A stretch of DNA of 64,000 bases from positions 186,001-250,000 of the forward strand of contig CAWUHX010000367.1 in assembly GCA_963922205.1 (NCBI GenBank), read 5' to 3'. The stretch is from Romanomermis culicivorax (taxonomy: Eukaryota; Nematoda; Enoplea; Mermithida; Mermithidae). Made by a program: the position numbers and the translations under genes. Positions 14,001 through 23,321 of the stretch are shown one piece after another. Every line of letters starts with the position of its first letter. The first letter of the stretch is position 1. The notes under the pieces are model-generated. The model ran no database searches and was not told the origin of the DNA. It was given only the letters and a program-made list of their open reading frames with translations.

Positions 14001-15636
14001 AATAGATCTCAGAGATTCGGAAAAAGTAAAACTAAACGAAAAACATAAAAAAATAGATAGATAAACTGTGTAGTAACCGTTTGATCAAAAAGACGATAAG
14101 TAAAAAGCACAAAATGATAAAGTACTAACAAGAAAAAATGAAACAAACGTAATACAAGAAATGAGTCTTTTGAAAAAGAGAATCGAAATAAAATGAAGAA
14201 AAATGAAAAATGAGAAAAGGGATTCTTAATCAAATGTGAATATCGCAAAAAGAGGAATAGAAGAATGAGAATAGAAGAAATACATATGTGAGTAGAAAAC
14301 CGGAAGAGCAGATTAGAAAAGCGAGAAAAACTAGACAAAAAAAGAAATAACATATAATTTGAAAAAAGATGAAAAATAATTCTAAAAAAGCAAGAGATGT
14401 ACTCTGGAGATCATCAAGAACATCAAAGCAAAAAGATAAAGATGAAAGGAATAAAAAATGAAGATATCAAAGGGACATAAAAGCCAATTTAAAACTTGGA
14501 TGAAAAACTATGCAAAACAGAAGGAATCATATAAAAGGAAAACAAATTGGAAAGTTGAAATTTGAAAAAGTGCGACATGTAAACAAAAGACTCATTGGAG
14601 AAAAAAATACGAAATGAAAAAATATAGGGGAAAATGATGAAAAGAAAAGTAGTCAATCAATGACGAAGGAGCTCAAAATTTCGGAACAGAAAAAATAAAC
14701 GAAAAAATAAAGACGGGTAGAAAGGACCTGTGACAAAGGTAGGAAATAACTATAAAGAAATAATTTTCATCCCACCCACTAGGTAGGATGAAAGGAAACA
14801 TGGGATGGAAAACAAAAAAGAGAAAAGAATGAAAAGAAAGTTAAAACAAGTGAAAGGAAAAATTAGGATGAAAAAAGGTAAAAATGGATGGAAAAACACA
14901 AATTGAAAAAATGACATTATAGAAGTAAGAAAATACATACCATCATAATAAATTTTGATTTGAAAAAGGGAAAATAAATTAAAATAGGGCATAATTGATG
15001 AAATAACCAAAAAAAATGGAAAGTTCGGAAAAAGGAGGAAAATGCAAAACAAAATTTTTTAGGTTTCGCGAAGCGTTCAAGTACGTCTTCCGTTTCCTCC
15101 CCTGCGTCGAATACACCCGCGCCCAATACCTGAGCAGCGAACTGCGCCGCGACATGAACGGCAACTTGGGCGGTGCTCATACGCCGCGCAGCGTCCTAAA
15201 CCAACGCGACATCTTCCGGAATGACGCCAGCGGCAGCAGCGGCAGCACCACTGAAAGGACAAAGTGCCAAAACGGCCAACTGTTCACGCGGGCTCCGTCC
15301 ACCGTCAGCCGGTGCCGCTCTACTTTTGTTAGCTGCGAAACGATGGAACATTGTGTTGCCGTGACGTCGGACGCCGCCACCGCGAGCCAAAAGCCTTTGC
15401 TTTCGGTGGCCGAACGGCATCCACCCAAAGGACGGTTTTCCTTACAGAACGACGCCAAGAAGAGTCGGCCCGATAGGAATAAGTCGTCGTTAAACGTTCA
15501 CATCGGCGGAGACGCCGGTATATCGAAACGTTCGACAACATCGAGCGCCAGGTCGTCGAATTCGAAGAAATCGGGCGTTAGAATCGGCTTTGACGGTATC
15601 AGATCGAAAAAAGAGAAAAAATACGTTTTCTATTGA
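5044..15636 (+). CDS. Tachykinin/neurokinin-like neuropeptide GPCR, five exons
   Basis: Rhodopsin-family receptor for an amidated neuropeptide, acting at the plasma membrane. Exons: 5044-5540, 11804-12028, 12696-12840, 12895-13091 and 15063-15636. All junctions are GT-AG and in phase, and the total is 1638 nt (545 aa plus stop). Exon 1 carries an extracellular N-terminus of about 65 residues with NxS/T sites, then TM1 (GNAIVVW), TM2 (NLSIADA) and TM3. The DRY motif reads LDRYW across intron 1. Exon 2 holds TM4 and the second extracellular-loop cysteine, which pairs with the one before TM3. Exon 3 is TM5, and exon 4 is TM6 (FMLCWLPYH) and TM7 (NPIIYVWMN). Exon 5 starts with FREAFKYVF, as in tachykinin receptors, and encodes a basic Ser-rich tail of about 190 residues. 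The family is confident; the exact ligand is inferred. The ATG at 5044 is chosen because a stop lies in frame upstream. Confidence 0.9.
8151..8385. mobile_element. MITE of the TATAGTCTG-end family
   Basis: The left end resembles TATACAGCCTGTTTTTCTAT and continues with CTAAATAATAAAACTGG. The right end carries CAGTCTACGAGCATTTTATAAAAC, the same arrangement as the better preserved copies at 21939, 22879 and 31536. No coding capacity. Edges are approximate. Confidence 0.5.
10575..10690. repeat. Tandem repeat, about 24-bp unit, four copies
   Basis: The unit GGACCTTTGACATGTTGTTT recurs four times with small changes and shorter T runs in the later copies. It creates Gln/Lys-rich spurious frames on the minus strand. 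It lies inside receptor intron 1. Confidence 0.85.
12029..12695 (+). other. Receptor intron 2
   Basis: The intron begins GTAAGT after the codon start GT and ends TTTTTTGCAG before 12696. It contains a TACTGTAG octamer (12080-12087) and no exon that I can support; the short frames at 12146-12352 and 12491-12739 are intronic. Confidence 0.75.
13092..15062 (+). other. Receptor intron 4, A-rich and T-poor
   Basis: The intron runs from GTAAGT at 13092 to TTTTTTAG before 15063 and splits a Lys codon. Its + strand is dominated by A with G and very little T, for example runs such as GAAAAAATAAAAATAG. Phe/Ser-rich frames on the minus strand (about 13628-15052) are a by-product of this composition and not genes. 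Confidence 0.8.
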
Positions 15637-17182
15637 AACTTTGATCGTTTTTTGTTGTTTTTGTATCTTAATCAGGTTTTATTCTTTAAAACGTATTTGA
15701 AAAGTCACAGTTTAGCGAAAAAGATAGTGGGCACTTTGCTAGAGAGTGATCTGCAACTATTCACTCATCCAGATTCTAAAGTTCCCGAAAAATATCATAA
15801 CAAAGAATCAAAAACAAATTTGGTCGTCGGTTTTTCAATGAATTTGTAGTATTTCGTTTGCAGGAAGAACATAAAAAAATAAGAGACATAGGAATAAAAC
15901 AAAAATGAAGTGGGAAACTGAAAAAATAAATTAGAAGAACAACAAAAGAGCACAAAAGAACGTAAAACTAATAAAAAAAATTAAAGAGAAGAAAACTGAA
16001 ACAGAATTTTAATAGAAGAATAAAAACGAAAAGGAAGAAAACGAACACTGAAAACCAGGGTCTGGTTGCAATAAATAGGATGATCCGGAACTTGTGATAA
16101 TCGTCAACCGGTCCCAGGAACACAAATAGATGATTGTCAAAGATTTTACAAAAATAGAAAGTAAAAAACATGAAAACAAAAACAAAAACATAAAAGACAA
16201 ATAAAAATCAAAAAAAGTAATAGTGACGCAAACATCTGGAAACATTCGAAAAGTTATAGAAAAATTTGCTGAAGACTATAGCTTGAGAATCGTGACGAAA
16301 TAGAAAGTGATGTTTATCCAACGGCATAGCCAAAAAAATAATGTGAGTAAGAACAAGCAAAGCAATAAAGCACAAAATGGCGGAAAAAGCTGCTATGAGA
16401 AGACGACAAAGAAATAAAACGAAATAATGGAAATAAAACCAAATAAGAAGAAATCGTAGCAGAAACAAAAACTAAAGAAATAAATGCATGACGAAACAGG
16501 AAAAAACTATTTTATGGAAAAACGGGATGTGAAGAGCAAGCGAAGCGCAAAACAATGAATTCACCAAAAAATATCAGTCGAATAAAGGCGAAATAAGAAA
16601 AAAGAAAAGACATAAAATGCAAGAACACTCCAAATATGAAGACTAAAAAATCACAAAAAAACATTAAAATAGATTTGCTAAGAGGGATAGAAAGACGGAA
16701 GTATAAATACGACACGTATGCGAAGAAAACAAAAATAACGAAAAATTAGAAAAGTAGTTAGAAAAAGGAATGGAATAACAAATTGGAGAAACAAATAAAT
16801 TATCTGAACAGATAAACAATTAAAGTTGCAAAAACAATGGAATGGGAAGCAGAGAGAAAAATAGAATGAGAAAATGCACAAATACTGACGACAAAATGCA
16901 GTACATAAAGTTCATAAAAACGGCTATATTATGGAAAATTGAATGATTTTCGGACTGCATCATCGTCGAACTGTACATTTTGTCAATAGATTATCGCCAA
17001 AAGGTTGCTCATTCTTGGAAGTTTCCGCATTTATACTGAATTCGACGGAGTTGAAAAAGCAAAAGTTTCAAAATAAATGTACGGATGAAGGAAAATTATA
17101 GTCAGAAAACGGAAGGATAAACAAACACACCGTATTGCACTCAAAATATTTCATTGACATATAGCTGAAAAATCGAATAGCA
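15637..17182. other. A-rich spacer between the receptor and protease genes
   Basis: The purine-rich, T-poor bias of receptor intron 4 resumes from about 15850 to 16900. Candidate AATAAA signals for the receptor transcript lie in this tract (for example near 15892). No gene is supported on either strand. Confidence 0.6.
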
Positions 17183-19738
17183 TCAACCAAGCATAGGAAC
17201 AGTCTTCAGTCGATGGCAAAATTTGAAAAACGGAACACATTTCACCCGTTTCGGTTGAGCAAACGATTCCGATTTCTTCTGCGTATTCGATTTGCTCGCT
17301 AGAATGCTCGCTATCCATGGTAAATAAGTCGGAACCCAAACAAAATGTATAGAATATTCGGTTGCCGAAGATTCATACCGCGAAACGCCAAAAACGACTC
17401 CAGTGACATAAAAATTGTTTCTAACTAAACATACCATTGGATTGCCAGAATCACCCTGAAATATTCATAGACAGAGATTGTGTTATTATGTTTTTTCTAA
17501 TCTGAATGCAACACCTTTCTCAATCTCGATGAAGTGATCGTTGAACCTATGGCGATGTCTTCGCTAGAAACACTTTGACTGAATAAGGCTCTTACACACT
17601 GTATGACACTGAGTTGAGAGCTCGATTCCTCTAAAAATAAAAAGTTACTGTCTCTTATTGCTAAGTCAATTATACAAAATCCAACAGCCAGAAAAGACAG
17701 ATTTTAAGGCTGGAATGGACTACTGTGTAGATCAGTTGAAAGTAAATATTTCAACGTAGAAAAGGCCTTCATGATTCATTCATTACATTGCACAAGAGGG
17801 ACATGAAATGTTACAGTATTCACCAAGATTTCGAAGTTGCTCTACTTTATGCACAAACTCCTCACATAACATTAGAAAAATCTACATTTGGGCGTTATTC
17901 CGGAAATTTTGCTTGCATTTTCGGATGACGAAAGTCTCAATTTCTGGAATTTGAAAAGAAAAGCAGTAAGTTTGCTCCCTTAATGATTCCAGGTAGAAAA
18001 CCCGCAAAAGTGTTGAGAGTGGTCACAGCAACCACATCAGCTACGAATTGTTGCAAAATGAGAGCGCTTTTCCCGTTGCTCGGTTGGCTCAGTTGCTTAG
18101 AGCGTGCGGATGGTAGCCGCAAGGTACCAGGTTCGAGCCTCGGACCGAGTCTATCTTTTACTGGAGCCCCAAGTAGCGGGAACGGGTTGCCTCAACAAAA
18201 GCAGGTATTATTTCATATTGGTACAATTTACTGCTAAACCGTTTGCCACATAGGACTGGACACCTTAGATATATAACTAACCTTTAATAATCTTTCGAAT
18301 TGAAGGTTCTACAGTAAAAACTTTATGAATTTTTCCAAGCTTTTTACCTAAAGTAGACTTGGCAATGGTCTGGAATCATAATGTGTAATTCTATTGTGCA
18401 GAGGAAAAAAATTAACCGTTTAATAAATATTTTCAACAATGTGATCAAGATCCTATCATGTAGATGCCCCACGAAATAAGTGTTTACTGTACATAGTTAA
18501 ATTGTTACTATAGCGGCATTGAACGGAATGCTTCCATGAATGATGTGTCTGAAAAAAAAGTCAAGTCCTATCCGAAAGTGTATTGTGACTCATAAGACAG
18601 GCTCGTGTTCGCACGAGCAATATCACAGTACGGACGGAGTGCTCGAAATGCATGTCAATTGTTCAGAACTTTCCAGGTAGCATCGCATGGCTCAAGAGGG
18701 AAGGTCTCCAAATCTTAATTCCGTGGTATTTTTGGTACAGTTTCGGCATGGAAGCTCTTATAATTTTCACTTTTATAAATCCCAGTTCGTATAAATAACT
18801 CTTCGTTTTTCCCAAAGAACTGATGCGCTCCTAATCAACGTTACCACTTGTTTCTGCATAACCACACATAGCACATAAATTCGGTTTGTCATTTGCATCC
18901 GGCAAGCACAATGAGTTGATGTAGTTATCGAATAAAACTGGCCTATCAAATTTTACGACAGCTATATCATTGAAATGTAGATCAAAATCTGGATGAATAT
19001 GCACGTTTGAGATTTTCCTATGAGTCAAACGTGGAGTTGCAAAACGTAGATCACTCGCTCCGAATAATAGGTCAAATTTTCTGTAAGGGAAAATCTACGT
19101 GAATCGTAACGTAAAAAGGCTAAAATTTTCTAACTCAGTGTTCAACGCTTGCCCCCCTTTCTGGAAACAATGTGCTGCAGATAGTCCAAATGGCGTCGAT
19201 GTTACACTCTGGCCTGCTGCTATCAACGAAATTCCACAATGAAGTTGCTTATTAATGGCCACAATACCCAACCAAGGTTGACTGTACGGTGCTGCAAACT
19301 TTCCACCGAACATCCGTTTGGATCTGCCGTGTCTGTTCATTGTCGATGTACATATATTTTTTCTCTTCACACTATCAGCAGTTGAGATGTTTGGATAACT
19401 CACGGCTTAAAACATCGTAAAAGTCAAAGAGATCATGATTACTGCGCTAAAAATGTTTAACCTTTGCATAGTAGCACAAAATATATGGAATTGTCCACTG
19501 CTTTATATATCTGATTTTTGTAACGATTGAATGACGTTGACATCAAGCATACTTTCACAGATGGAAAATATGTACCAGACTGACAATGTTTTTGATGTAG
19601 ACATGATAATAAACAGTCTGCCAATGAAAAATTTTCCACTAGACCGATCGGATCGGCAGCGAAAAACCCCAAGGTTTTGTGAATTTTGCAAGCATTGTGC
19701 GCATATTCGTCGAAAGGTCTACGATCAAAAATTCTGAC
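17183..19738 (-). CDS. PAN/Apple-domain trypsin-like serine protease (5' end missing)
   Basis: Probable secreted S1-family serine protease. Exons in coding order: 19738-19462, 19405-19153, 19080-18845, 17630-17515 and 17455-17183; phases agree and the sum is 385 codons including stop. The first exon is a cysteine-rich PAN/Apple-like module. The catalytic domain follows, with an activation site of the form R-MFGG, His in LSAAHC, Asp in NDIAVV and Ser in GDSGNP, and it ends with the family's typical YLPWI helix start plus a basic tail. GDSGNP replaces the usual GDSGGP. Intron 2 (19152-19081) must be of the GC-AG type; read through instead, the frame meets a TAG. A signal peptide exon is expected right of 19738, but I could not identify it. 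Substrate and physiological role are unknown. Confidence 0.8.
17631..18844 (-). other. Protease intron 3
   Basis: This 1.2-kb intron has a GTAACG donor and a TTTTTAG acceptor on the minus strand. It contains, on the opposite strand, the tRNA-Thr-like sequence at 18078-18151. I see no other coding exon in it. Confidence 0.65.
18078..18151 (+). tRNA. tRNA-Thr(GGT)-like gene or SINE head
   Basis: The sequence folds as a cloverleaf. The acceptor GCTCGGT pairs with ACCGAGT (one G-U), the D-arm is GCTC/GAGC, and the anticodon arm is TGCGG/CCGCA with loop ATGGTAG, giving anticodon GGT. The T-loop is TTCGAGC, matching a B box. The T-stem CCAGG/CTCGG has one A-C mismatch, and TTTT follows shortly downstream. 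Eukaryotic threonine tRNAs for ACC normally use AGT, so GGT and the T-stem mismatch point to a pseudogene or a tRNA-derived SINE rather than a working tRNA. It lies antisense inside the protease gene. Confidence 0.6.
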
Positions 19739-20407
19739 CTAAATTATAAAAGTAAAGGAAGTTAAAAATTCGCACTTGTCGCATCTATTGACTACCGTGT
19801 TCACAGTACACAATATACGGATAAGAACAATGAATGTTATTAACATTATTACTGACATTAAATCATAGAATAATGTTGCGTGACACATTGTGTTACCAAT
19901 CGCATGTTTCACAAGAGCCTAAACAAACAAAAAGGTTGCTGGTAAGTTTAAATCTCTATTGATTGTTCATAAAAAAATCTGGGAAAATGTGGTATGATGA
20001 AAGCAGAAAAATACAGTACTAGACGTCAATATACTTCGTCATAAATACTTCACGTCATCTGCAAAAGTTAGCCAAGGGTAAAATCTATGCATGTACAAAT
20101 AAAGCCGTCATGACTGTCGAATACCACGTTCATCATTCATCAACTGTAAAAATCTTTATCATGCCAGAAGACGTCAAATTCTAAATTATTTTCTTCCCAA
20201 TTATTGTTAAAATACCAGTTACTCTATTCGCTTAGTTTTCTGCCCCAACAGAATACTCATATAGGAAAACAACAAGTATTTTAGAATGAGCGAATTGATC
20301 CAAAGATAATGTCTTTGAAAAAGCAGTGCTACAGCAAAAAGGCTCGATGCTGCAGTGCTGTTCATGACAGTCCGACTGTGGATATTTGTCCGTTTGATTG
20401 TGTGCCA
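19739..20407. other. Upstream flank of the protease gene
   Basis: The acceptor TTTAG of the PAN exon abuts 19738, so at least one more upstream exon is expected on the minus strand. I see no clear ATG exon with a hydrophobic leader and a matching donor here. No other feature is supported. Confidence 0.5.
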
Positions 20408-20536
20408 TTTCCCCGACCATCCCTTTTCCTCGACCATCCCGTTTTCCCGACCGTCCCTTTTCCCCGACCATCCCTTTTCCTCGACCATCCCGTTTTCCTG
20501 ACCGTCCCTTTTCCCCGACCATCCCTTTTTGCCGAC
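20408..20536. repeat. Minisatellite of about 17-bp units with 51-bp higher order
   Basis: Units of the form CGACCATCCCTTTTCC alternate with CGACCATCCCGTTTTCC and GACCGTCCCTTTTCCCC, and a three-unit block of about 51 bp is repeated. Unit length and phase keep open frames on both strands, which explains the repetitive peptides predicted here; they are not genes. Confidence 0.85.
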
Positions 20537-20670
20537 TTATGTTATAAATAAAGAAAAAATTTATGCCTTATTACAAAAAATTGCCTGCAAGAAAATTCAA
20601 ACTGAGCTACACGTTATTTTCCCAGGGATGTTTTCCCACGGTGCTTTACAAAACTTCAAGCCCCAGCAGG

Positions 20671-20795
20671 TATATAAAGCAAAGAATGTCTGATTAGTTT
20701 AGTCTTAGTTCTTTAATTTCTTGTCAAAAATGGAAGATCATGGTCATGCAACATTTATTCCTACCAAACATATTAGAGTGGAAGAGTTTGGCTAA
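20671..20795 (+). other. TATA-like box followed by a 21-residue ORF
   Basis: TATATAAAG at 20671-20679 is followed 50 bases later by an ATG with A-rich context (20730) opening a frame of 21 residues ending TAA at 20793-20795. CAGGGATG near 20623 resembles hAT terminal inverted repeats, so this could be the promoter end of the decayed hAT element that follows. The short peptide itself is not recognised. Confidence 0.25.
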
Positions 20796-21431
20796 TCCGA
20801 ATTATTTTTATCGCTTCGTGCCGACAAAAATATTGGAGTTTTTATATTCCAAAACGCTGGAAAATGATAACTCTCTGCAATTCGTGAACATAAGTTCTAA
20901 AATTACAGTCTAGAATGATTTCTCCAATTTCCATCGTTAATAAATGCAAAATTTCATGTTGAAAACATTTGAAAAATTCCAAGCACTGAGAGAAAAAATT
21001 GAAAGAATACCGATTGTTAACTACTACAAAATGAGATGTGCTAGCTTGATTGATAGAAACTGTTGAACATTAATTAGCAAGTGGAAATCCTGAGAGAAAA
21101 TAATGATTATTATACCCATGACCAGTACAAAGTGCTGGAAAATTTTGAGATTTTGACCTTTTAAAGGCCACCAGAATGCATCTTTTCATTTCTGAATTCC
21201 CCAAAAATTTTTCCACAACGAGAACCGTACCCAAAATTTTGTTCCTACTTTCCAAATTTGAGTCTGTCTTTGTGTTTGCGTAACTCAACTGTTTTTAATT
21301 TCTATAATTCTATTTCAGGCAATTGCCTTGCATGCATATTTTGTCTATTTGTACCAAATTCTGTAAGATTTAGCAAAAATTATTAAAATTACGATTGATG
21401 TTTTTTGATAATTTAAACATGATGAAAATTA

Positions 21432-22790
21432 TTGATAGTTTTCATCGAAAATATTCATAAAAACGGCGCCTCTGTGTTGGAAGTTATTGATACTGATGAT
21501 GAAGAGGATCAATCGTTCATAAATAATATGGATGCCATGGATGAATCTGCAAATGATGGTAATAATAGTACTGATAATATTTCAGATTTGGACAATATTG
21601 ATAAAAGTACTGATCAAAAAAAAAAATCAAAATAATTCAAAATTAAGGAGAAGCTTTGTTCAAAATTGGCTCTCCCAATATTGAGCTGGTTGGTCAAAAT
21701 TTCAGACAATGAAGTCAAACGTTCCATTTGTGAAAGGAATTGTTCTGATAGAAAAAATGAGTGGGCTTCAGGAAAATTATTTTTCGAATGGCATAAAATG
21801 ACATTAAAGTGACATGCTAAAAGTAAGAAACACTGCGAAAATTTTTTTAATTGCTCCTCAACAAAAAACTTGACAAAAGCAACAAAGAATGTAAATATGA
21901 AGACAGAATCTCAAACCCAAGGACTCATGTTGAATGTACTATAGTCTGTTTTTTATAAAATGCTTCCAAACTGAAAAGTGACACAAATCAGTACTGTCGT
22001 AAAAATCTTTTACATACAGCTTTCACCGTGAAATTTTTCACCCGAAAAACTGTTAAATGTTAGGCCAGTATCCTCACAAGTTTCCATTCCTATATGATAT
22101 ATTTTTCATCAGGAAGTGGTGATAATGTGAAATACTACTTGCTTTCCTCTTTCATTATTTAGAAGCATTTCAAAAAATACAGACTATAGCAGCTATGTAG
22201 ATGGAAATGAGAATCAATAAAATCGATTTTATGCATTGATTATCCAATTTGAATATTTAAAGAACATTGCAAAATTGCAATGGTGTGGCTGATATTTCAA
22301 CAAAATTATCTACTAAACACCATTTGTTATATTCAACTTACAAGATTATAAATACTCTAAATTTAGCTGTTATAAGAGATGAAATTCACAAGTTTAAAAA
22401 TTGCCTGGCATTCTGCCTGCATGTTGATGAATCAACTGATTTTAACACCAATAAATATTTACTTTTGTATTTGACCATCATCTCCTGTTATGATTCACAA
22501 GCTAGTGAGGAACATTATGGTGTTACTTTACCATTGGAAGACAGCTGTTATGCAGAAACAAATGCTAGAAAAATTGCATAATGGCTAGAAAATATTAGCA
22601 TCAAAAAGTAACAGCTATGTAGTTATGTTCACATCCGACAGCGCATCCATTATGCACGGTCAGGTACAGGGTGTAGCTGGAAGATTTCGACCAAACTACA
22701 GTTATGCTCACCTGCTGGACTTCCAATTCAATTTTTGTCGTCGTCAATCGGCGACTGCACTTCTGAATTGGGGTTTATCCACATTGTTTT
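21432..22790 (+). pseudogene. Decayed hAT-type transposase (ZMYM/zinc-finger-like), MITE-split
   Basis: Fragments of one protein lie in order on +. First comes an acidic region at 21432-21635. Next is a zinc-finger-like stretch at about 21685-21880 with a spaced Cys, Trp and His pattern ending near HAKSKKH. After a MITE, 22267-22581 carries the hAT-type catalytic block, including LHVDESTD. Continuing in another frame at about 22622-22790 is TSDSASIMHGQVQGVAG, which corresponds to the family's second conserved aspartate region. Several stops and frame changes make it non-functional. The MITE at 21939-22189 sits between the N-terminal and catalytic parts, so it inserted into the hAT copy or its decay product. 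The terminal repeats of the element were not resolved. Confidence 0.6.
21939..22189. mobile_element. MITE, TATAGTCTG-end family, well preserved
   Basis: CTATAGTCTGTTTTTTATAA at the left is matched by the inverted end finishing ACAGACTATAG at the right; subterminal bases also pair (AAAATGCTTC against GAAGCATTT). About 250 bp with no ORF. The palindromic TA-rich ends suggest a TA target duplication. It interrupts the hAT remnant. Confidence 0.75.
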
Positions 22791-22878
22791 AAGTCTAGGA
22801 GATTACACAGAGCATAAACAATGCTTTCCAATGCTGGCAGATGACAACATTGGTGAGCAAAAACTTTTTGCGAGTTTC

Positions 22879-23127
22879 TACAGTCTGTTTTTCTTCACTA
22901 CGCTTCTAAATAATGAAAGTGGAAAGCAAGTAGTATTTCAGATTTTCACGATTTTCTGATAAACAATATACCGTATAGGACTGGAAATTAGTAGGCATAC
23001 TGAAAATAATATAACAATTTTTTGAGTGAAAAATTTTACGATAAGAGCTCTATTTAAACGATTTTGATGACAGTACTGATTCGTGTCACTTTTCTATTTG
23101 GAAGTATTTTATAAAAAACAAACTGTA
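22879..23127. mobile_element. MITE, TATAGTCTG-end family
   Basis: Left end TACAGTCTGTTTTTCTTC with AAATAATGAAAGTGGAAAGC; right end GTATTTTATAAAAAACAAAC followed by TGTA. Size and internal layout match the copies at 21939 and 28315. It lies 90 bases after the hAT remnant. Confidence 0.7.
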
Positions 23128-23321
23128 CAATCCTCGTTTCATGTCGAAGTGAAACTTGGGCGACTACTCGACAATCCCTTCGGCAACGTTGGAATCGAAA
23201 ATCCAGAAATGCTTTATGTGATCGACTTTAAAAAAGTTCTTATTTCCGTCATTTGATAGGAAATAGACCGTAGAGGTAATGAATTTGTTTCATGGAAACA
23301 CGTGTGAAATCGTATTTATTT

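Noticed and set aside
15077..15541. Overlapping minus-strand frames opposite the last receptor exon
   Set aside because: Antisense shadows of a GC-rich real exon whose + frame is supported by splice phase and the tachykinin-receptor tail motif.
13628..16881. Series of Phe/Leu/Ser-rich minus-strand open frames of 60-114 codons
   Set aside because: They follow from the A-rich + strand (TTT/TTC/CTT codons), overlap the receptor's intron 4 and 3' flank, and have no domain or conserved start.
19081..19140. An 18- or 30-nt micro-intron in the protease (GTAGAT or GTTACG to TTACAG)
   Set aside because: Both would be in phase, but a 72-nt GC-AG intron gives better S1-family spacing and a plausible intron length.
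20219..20551. Lys/Gly/Glu-rich and Pro/Phe-rich repetitive proteins on both strands
   Set aside because: Translation of the minisatellite at 20408-20536.
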